Below, in pieces: positions 61,181-64,000 of a stretch of 64,000 bases of DNA. The position numbers and the translations under genes are program-made. A model generated the notes under the pieces. It did not search any database, was not told the DNA's origin, and saw only the letters and a program-made list of their open reading frames with translations. The DNA comes from Brevibacillus humidisoli (GTDB lineage: Bacteria; Bacillota; Bacilli; Brevibacillales; Brevibacillaceae): contig NZ_CP087263.1 of NCBI RefSeq assembly GCF_020923435.1, forward strand, positions 2,747,970-2,811,969. The letters run 5' to 3'. Each line of letters begins with the position of its first letter. Position 1 is the first letter of the stretch.

Positions 61181-62386
61181 CTACAACGTGGACGGCTCCA
61201 GGTTGTAGCAGCGGCGATAGATCCATTCATAGCCTTTGACACTCATATCCCGTGGGTTGCCGACGGTTTGCGGATCGTTCATCGCTTCCTGTGCCAGGCG
61301 AGGGATCATATCGGCCGGTACTCCCTGTTCATCCAGGGTCGGAATTCCCACATCTTCTACCAATTCATAAACCGCTTTGACTGCGGCCTTGGCTGCTTCT
61401 TCCAGGCTCATCCCATGCGTATTGACACCCATCGCTTGTGCGATCCGCGCAAATTTTTCAGGCTCGCCCATCCAGTTGTATTCCATCACCGGACCGAGCA
61501 TCGCGGCTACGCATGGACCGTGAGCAACCGGAATGATGCCGCCCAAGGTCTGGGCCATCGCATGTGCCGCACCTGCAGATTCGCTTCCATAGGAAAGGCC
61601 GGCCAGCATCGCAGCTTGCGCCATCCCGTACCGCGCTTCGATGTCATGCCCGTTGGCCACCGCTCGACGCAGGTACTTGGCTACATACTCAATCGCAAGC
61701 AGAGCGACGGCATCTGTGATCGGCTGTGCATAGTGGCAGGTGTAGCATTCAATCGCATGGGACAAGGCATCGATACCTGTCGCTGCAGTAATGTGAGGAG
61801 GCATCGAGACATGCATCTTCGGATCGATGATCGTCAGGTGAGCGGCAATCAGCGGCCCTCCCGTATTAAACTTAAACTGGCGCTGCGGGTCGGTGATGAC
61901 CGCCCACTGTGTCACTTCACTTCCTGTCCCGGCTGTCGTCGGAATCGTCGTCAACGGTGGAATCCGTTTTTCCAGCGGTTTTTTGCCTTCCGCCGCTTCA
62001 TAGTTCAAGACCGGCTCACCGTGGACCACCTCTACCCCGATCGCTTTGGCCGTGTCCATCGAGCTGCCGCCGCCGACCGCAACCAGTCCATCGCAGCCTT
62101 CTGCTTGATAAAGAGCTGTTCCTTCAGCGACTACGTTGATCGATGGGTTGGGTTCTACCTTGTCAAAGAGGACGACTTCCATGCCGGCTGCTATCAGGCT
62201 TTCTGCCACCGGATCGATCAGGCCTACTTTTTTCACGCCCGGATCGGTCACCAACAGTACCTTGGTCACGCCAAGCTGTTTCACTTCTTCCCCTGCATAC
62301 TGGATCACACCGATCCCATGCTTGACAACCGTCGGCATCTCAAATCCTTTTAATCTCTCCATCCGTTCAAAACGCATGTTCATCAT
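61181..62386 (-). CDS. gbsB: Iron-dependent alcohol (choline) dehydrogenase GbsB
   Basis: A 401-residue type III iron alcohol dehydrogenase. The NAD site GGGSSMDTAKAIG and the metal region GIDALSHAIECYTCHYAQP and AHAMAQTLGGIIPVAHG carry the histidines of the iron site. Next to gbsA and of the same length as B. subtilis GbsB, it should oxidise choline to betaine aldehyde. GAGAGGAG precedes the ATG. Family: certain. Choline as substrate: inferred from the neighbour. Confidence 0.9.
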   Translation of the reverse strand: MMNMRFERMERLKGFEMPTVVKHGIGVIQYAGEEVKQLGVTKVLLVTDPGVKKVGLIDPVAESLIAAGMEVVLFDKVEPNPSINVVAEGTALYQAEGCDGLVAVGGGSSMDTAKAIGVEVVHGEPVLNYEAAEGKKPLEKRIPPLTTIPTTAGTGSEVTQWAVITDPQRQFKFNTGGPLIAAHLTIIDPKMHVSMPPHITAATGIDALSHAIECYTCHYAQPITDAVALLAIEYVAKYLRRAVANGHDIEARYGMAQAAMLAGLSYGSESAGAAHAMAQTLGGIIPVAHGPCVAAMLGPVMEYNWMGEPEKFARIAQAMGVNTHGMSLEEAAKAAVKAVYELVEDVGIPTLDEQGVPADMIPRLAQEAMNDPQTVGNPRDMSVKGYEWIYRRCYNLEPSTL

Positions 62387-62431
62387 TCATTTCTCCTCTC
62401 TCATCCTGTTTATGGCTCAGCTATCTATGGC

Positions 62432-63898
62432 TCAATCAAACCATTTCATCGGCTGCGGATTGATGTTTTGGTATACGTGCTTCGTCTCCGTGTACTCTTC
62501 CAACCCGATCAATCCCAACTCCCGACCGATCCCGGATTGCTTGTATCCTCCCCATGGAGCCTGCGGGAAGTACGGGTGGTAATCATTAATCCAAACAGTA
62601 CCCATTCGCAGCTCGCTGGCCACTCTTTGAGCCCGATTCATCTCTTGCGTCCAGACTGCTCCCGCCAGACCGTAGAGGCTATCGTTGGCCAAGCGAATCG
62701 CTTCCTCTTCGGTTTGAAAGGTTTCCACCGTCAGCACAGGGCCGAACACCTCTTCCTGCACAATCCGCATGTGCGTCCGGCAGTTGGTGAATATCGTCGG
62801 CTCGATAAAGAATCCGTTCTGCAATTCAGGATCATCCGGTCGTTTACCGCCCAAGACCAATCTCGCCCCTTCTTCTATCCCCAGTCGAATGTAGCCTTCA
62901 ATCTTGGCTAGATGTTCCTTGGACATGACAGGCCCCATCTGCGTCTTTTCATCAAATCCACTGCCCATGCGAATCTGCTTCGCTTTTTCCACCACTGCCT
63001 CCACAAACGAATCATGGATCGATTCCTCTACCAGCAGTCTGGCACCTGCCGAGCAGACCTGCCCAGCATGGAAAAAGACAGCATTCAAGGCATAGTCGAC
63101 GGCTGTGTCAAAATCGGCATCAGCAAACACAATGTTGGGATTCTTGCCGCCTAGTTCAAGCGACAGCTTTTTGAAGTTGCCAGCCGCTGCCTGCATGATT
63201 TTTCGCCCCGTGACGCCGCCGCCCGTAAACGAGATCAGATCCACATCATGGTTTTCAGCCAACTCAGCCCCTACTGTGGCCCCGGGACCTAAGACGATAT
63301 TGACAACCCCAGGAGGAAATCCCACTTCCTCAAAGATTTCGGCGATGCGGATCGTCGTGAGCGGCGTAATCTCGCTTGGTTTCAGCACGACGGTGTTCCC
63401 GGCTGCCAATGCAGGCGCCAGCTTCCAGGATGCCTGCAACAGCGGGTAATTCCATGGTGTGATTTGTCCGCACACCCCTACCGGTTCCCGCACGAGACAA
63501 CTTCTCGTATCCGGATTGGGAGATTGGATGACGACCCCCCCATCTTTGTCGGCCAGACCGGCATAGTACTGAAAGACCGCAGCAATCCCTTCCATATCGG
63601 CTTCACTTTCAACTACGGTTTTTCCAGTATTCAAGGTTTCCAGTTCTGCCAGCTCCCGCTGATACTGTTTGATTTTTTCTGCAACCTGGTACAGGAGATC
63701 TGCACGCTGAGTGGCATTCCATTGTCGCCACTCGCCTTTGTCAAAAGCATCTCTGGCTGCTTGAATGGCCGCTTTGGCGTCTTGCTCTCCTCCCTCGGCA
63801 ACCTGTGCGATCACCTCCTGATTATACGGGTTGATAATCTCCCGTATATCACCGGAACGGGCTTTTACCCACTTCCCGTTTATATACATTTTCTTCAT
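62432..63898 (-). CDS. gbsA: Betaine aldehyde dehydrogenase GbsA
   Basis: A 488-residue aldehyde dehydrogenase. The catalytic Cys is in FFHAGQVCSAGARL (about residue 286) and the general-base Glu in LSLELGGKNPNIV. NAD contacts are in GQITPWNYPLL and LKPSEITPL. It converts betaine aldehyde to glycine betaine, an osmoprotectant. The sequence is of the GbsA type and it precedes gbsB, as in B. subtilis. A dyad lies just upstream. Confidence 0.95.
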   Translation of the reverse strand: MKKMYINGKWVKARSGDIREIINPYNQEVIAQVAEGGEQDAKAAIQAARDAFDKGEWRQWNATQRADLLYQVAEKIKQYQRELAELETLNTGKTVVESEADMEGIAAVFQYYAGLADKDGGVVIQSPNPDTRSCLVREPVGVCGQITPWNYPLLQASWKLAPALAAGNTVVLKPSEITPLTTIRIAEIFEEVGFPPGVVNIVLGPGATVGAELAENHDVDLISFTGGGVTGRKIMQAAAGNFKKLSLELGGKNPNIVFADADFDTAVDYALNAVFFHAGQVCSAGARLLVEESIHDSFVEAVVEKAKQIRMGSGFDEKTQMGPVMSKEHLAKIEGYIRLGIEEGARLVLGGKRPDDPELQNGFFIEPTIFTNCRTHMRIVQEEVFGPVLTVETFQTEEEAIRLANDSLYGLAGAVWTQEMNRAQRVASELRMGTVWINDYHPYFPQAPWGGYKQSGIGRELGLIGLEEYTETKHVYQNINPQPMKWFD

Positions 63899-63921
63899 CT
63901 CATCACCACCAAAATTTGTTT

Positions 63922-63945
63922 TTTGTTAAATAAATTATTAACAAA
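63922..63945. promoter_or_regulatory. Dyad upstream of gbsA, candidate GbsR-type operator
   Basis: TTTGTTAA-8 bases-TTAACAAA is a perfect inverted repeat with 8-bp arms, 24 bases before the gbsA start. A choline-responsive GbsR repressor controls gbsAB in B. subtilis; no gbsR gene is in the window and the binding site was not compared. Confidence 0.5.
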
Positions 63946-64000
63946 TTGAATTTACTAAATCGTATCATCCGATCCGTCTATCTGTCAAATGCGTTGAAAA

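Noticed and set aside
61124-62353. 409-codon open frame on the plus strand opposite gbsB
   Set aside because: It is the antisense shadow of a well-conserved dehydrogenase gene; its translation is rich in Cys, His and Arg with no domain, and no ribosome site precedes it.
1-64000. tRNA, rRNA, prophage or complete insertion sequence
   Set aside because: I saw no tRNA-like cloverleaf, rRNA sequence, integrase, phage structural gene or transposase in the window.

Overview
The window reads as chromosome of a spore-forming Bacillales bacterium of moderate to high G+C, most likely Brevibacillus or a close relative in the Paenibacillaceae. The backbone order lcfA, fadR, fadB, etfB, etfA, trxA, uvrC, lysC, yslB, sdhCAB, gerE is the Bacillus order. 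Sporulation genes (gerE, a ger receptor operon, a SpoVB-like flippase) and a CsaB-type pyruvyl transferase for S-layer anchoring fit this. The species call is inference.

Layout. 0-6.8 kb: a minus-strand operon with a PRD-type activator, a frameshifted amidohydrolase, a small PRD protein, the SFCGS, DUF4312, DUF4311 and DUF4310 proteins, and a DgaE-like PLP ammonia-lyase. This is probably a poorly described uptake and catabolic system for an amino-sugar or amino-acid derivative, and it runs off the left edge. 7-15.3 kb: gerE with a SigK-like promoter, an orphan pair of Opp-type permeases, a Fur-controlled siderophore-binding lipoprotein, cheX with an unknown partner gene, and a 1270-residue subtilase. 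15.4-24.3 kb: sdhCAB, yslB, metX behind a SAM-I riboswitch, lysC behind a lysine riboswitch, uvrC. 24.5-30 kb: a lipoprotein and a branched-chain amino-acid type ABC operon whose livF is frameshifted. 30-39 kb: trxA, an HxlR regulator, and the fatty-acid degradation block etfAB-fadB-fadR-lcfA with two FadR-like operators. A secreted chitinase sits inside this block and its 3' end runs into a 13-bp tandem repeat.

39-45 kb: LCP protein, thiolase, PrmA-like methyltransferase, a 39-residue membrane peptide, csaB and a methyltransferase. 45-48.8 kb: a ger germinant-receptor operon in which all three subunit genes are broken. 48.9-60.5 kb: surface polysaccharide genes (two MOP flippases, three glycosyltransferases, an O-antigen-ligase-like protein, two DUF4330 proteins, a sugar epimerase). 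60.5-61.2 kb: a non-coding stretch with two large imperfect inverted repeats. 61.2-63.9 kb: gbsB and gbsA for glycine betaine synthesis, with a dyad operator candidate upstream.

Start codons were chosen by ribosome binding site and family length, so many genes start inside the longest open frame. Functions were assigned by reading the sequence; no database search was run.
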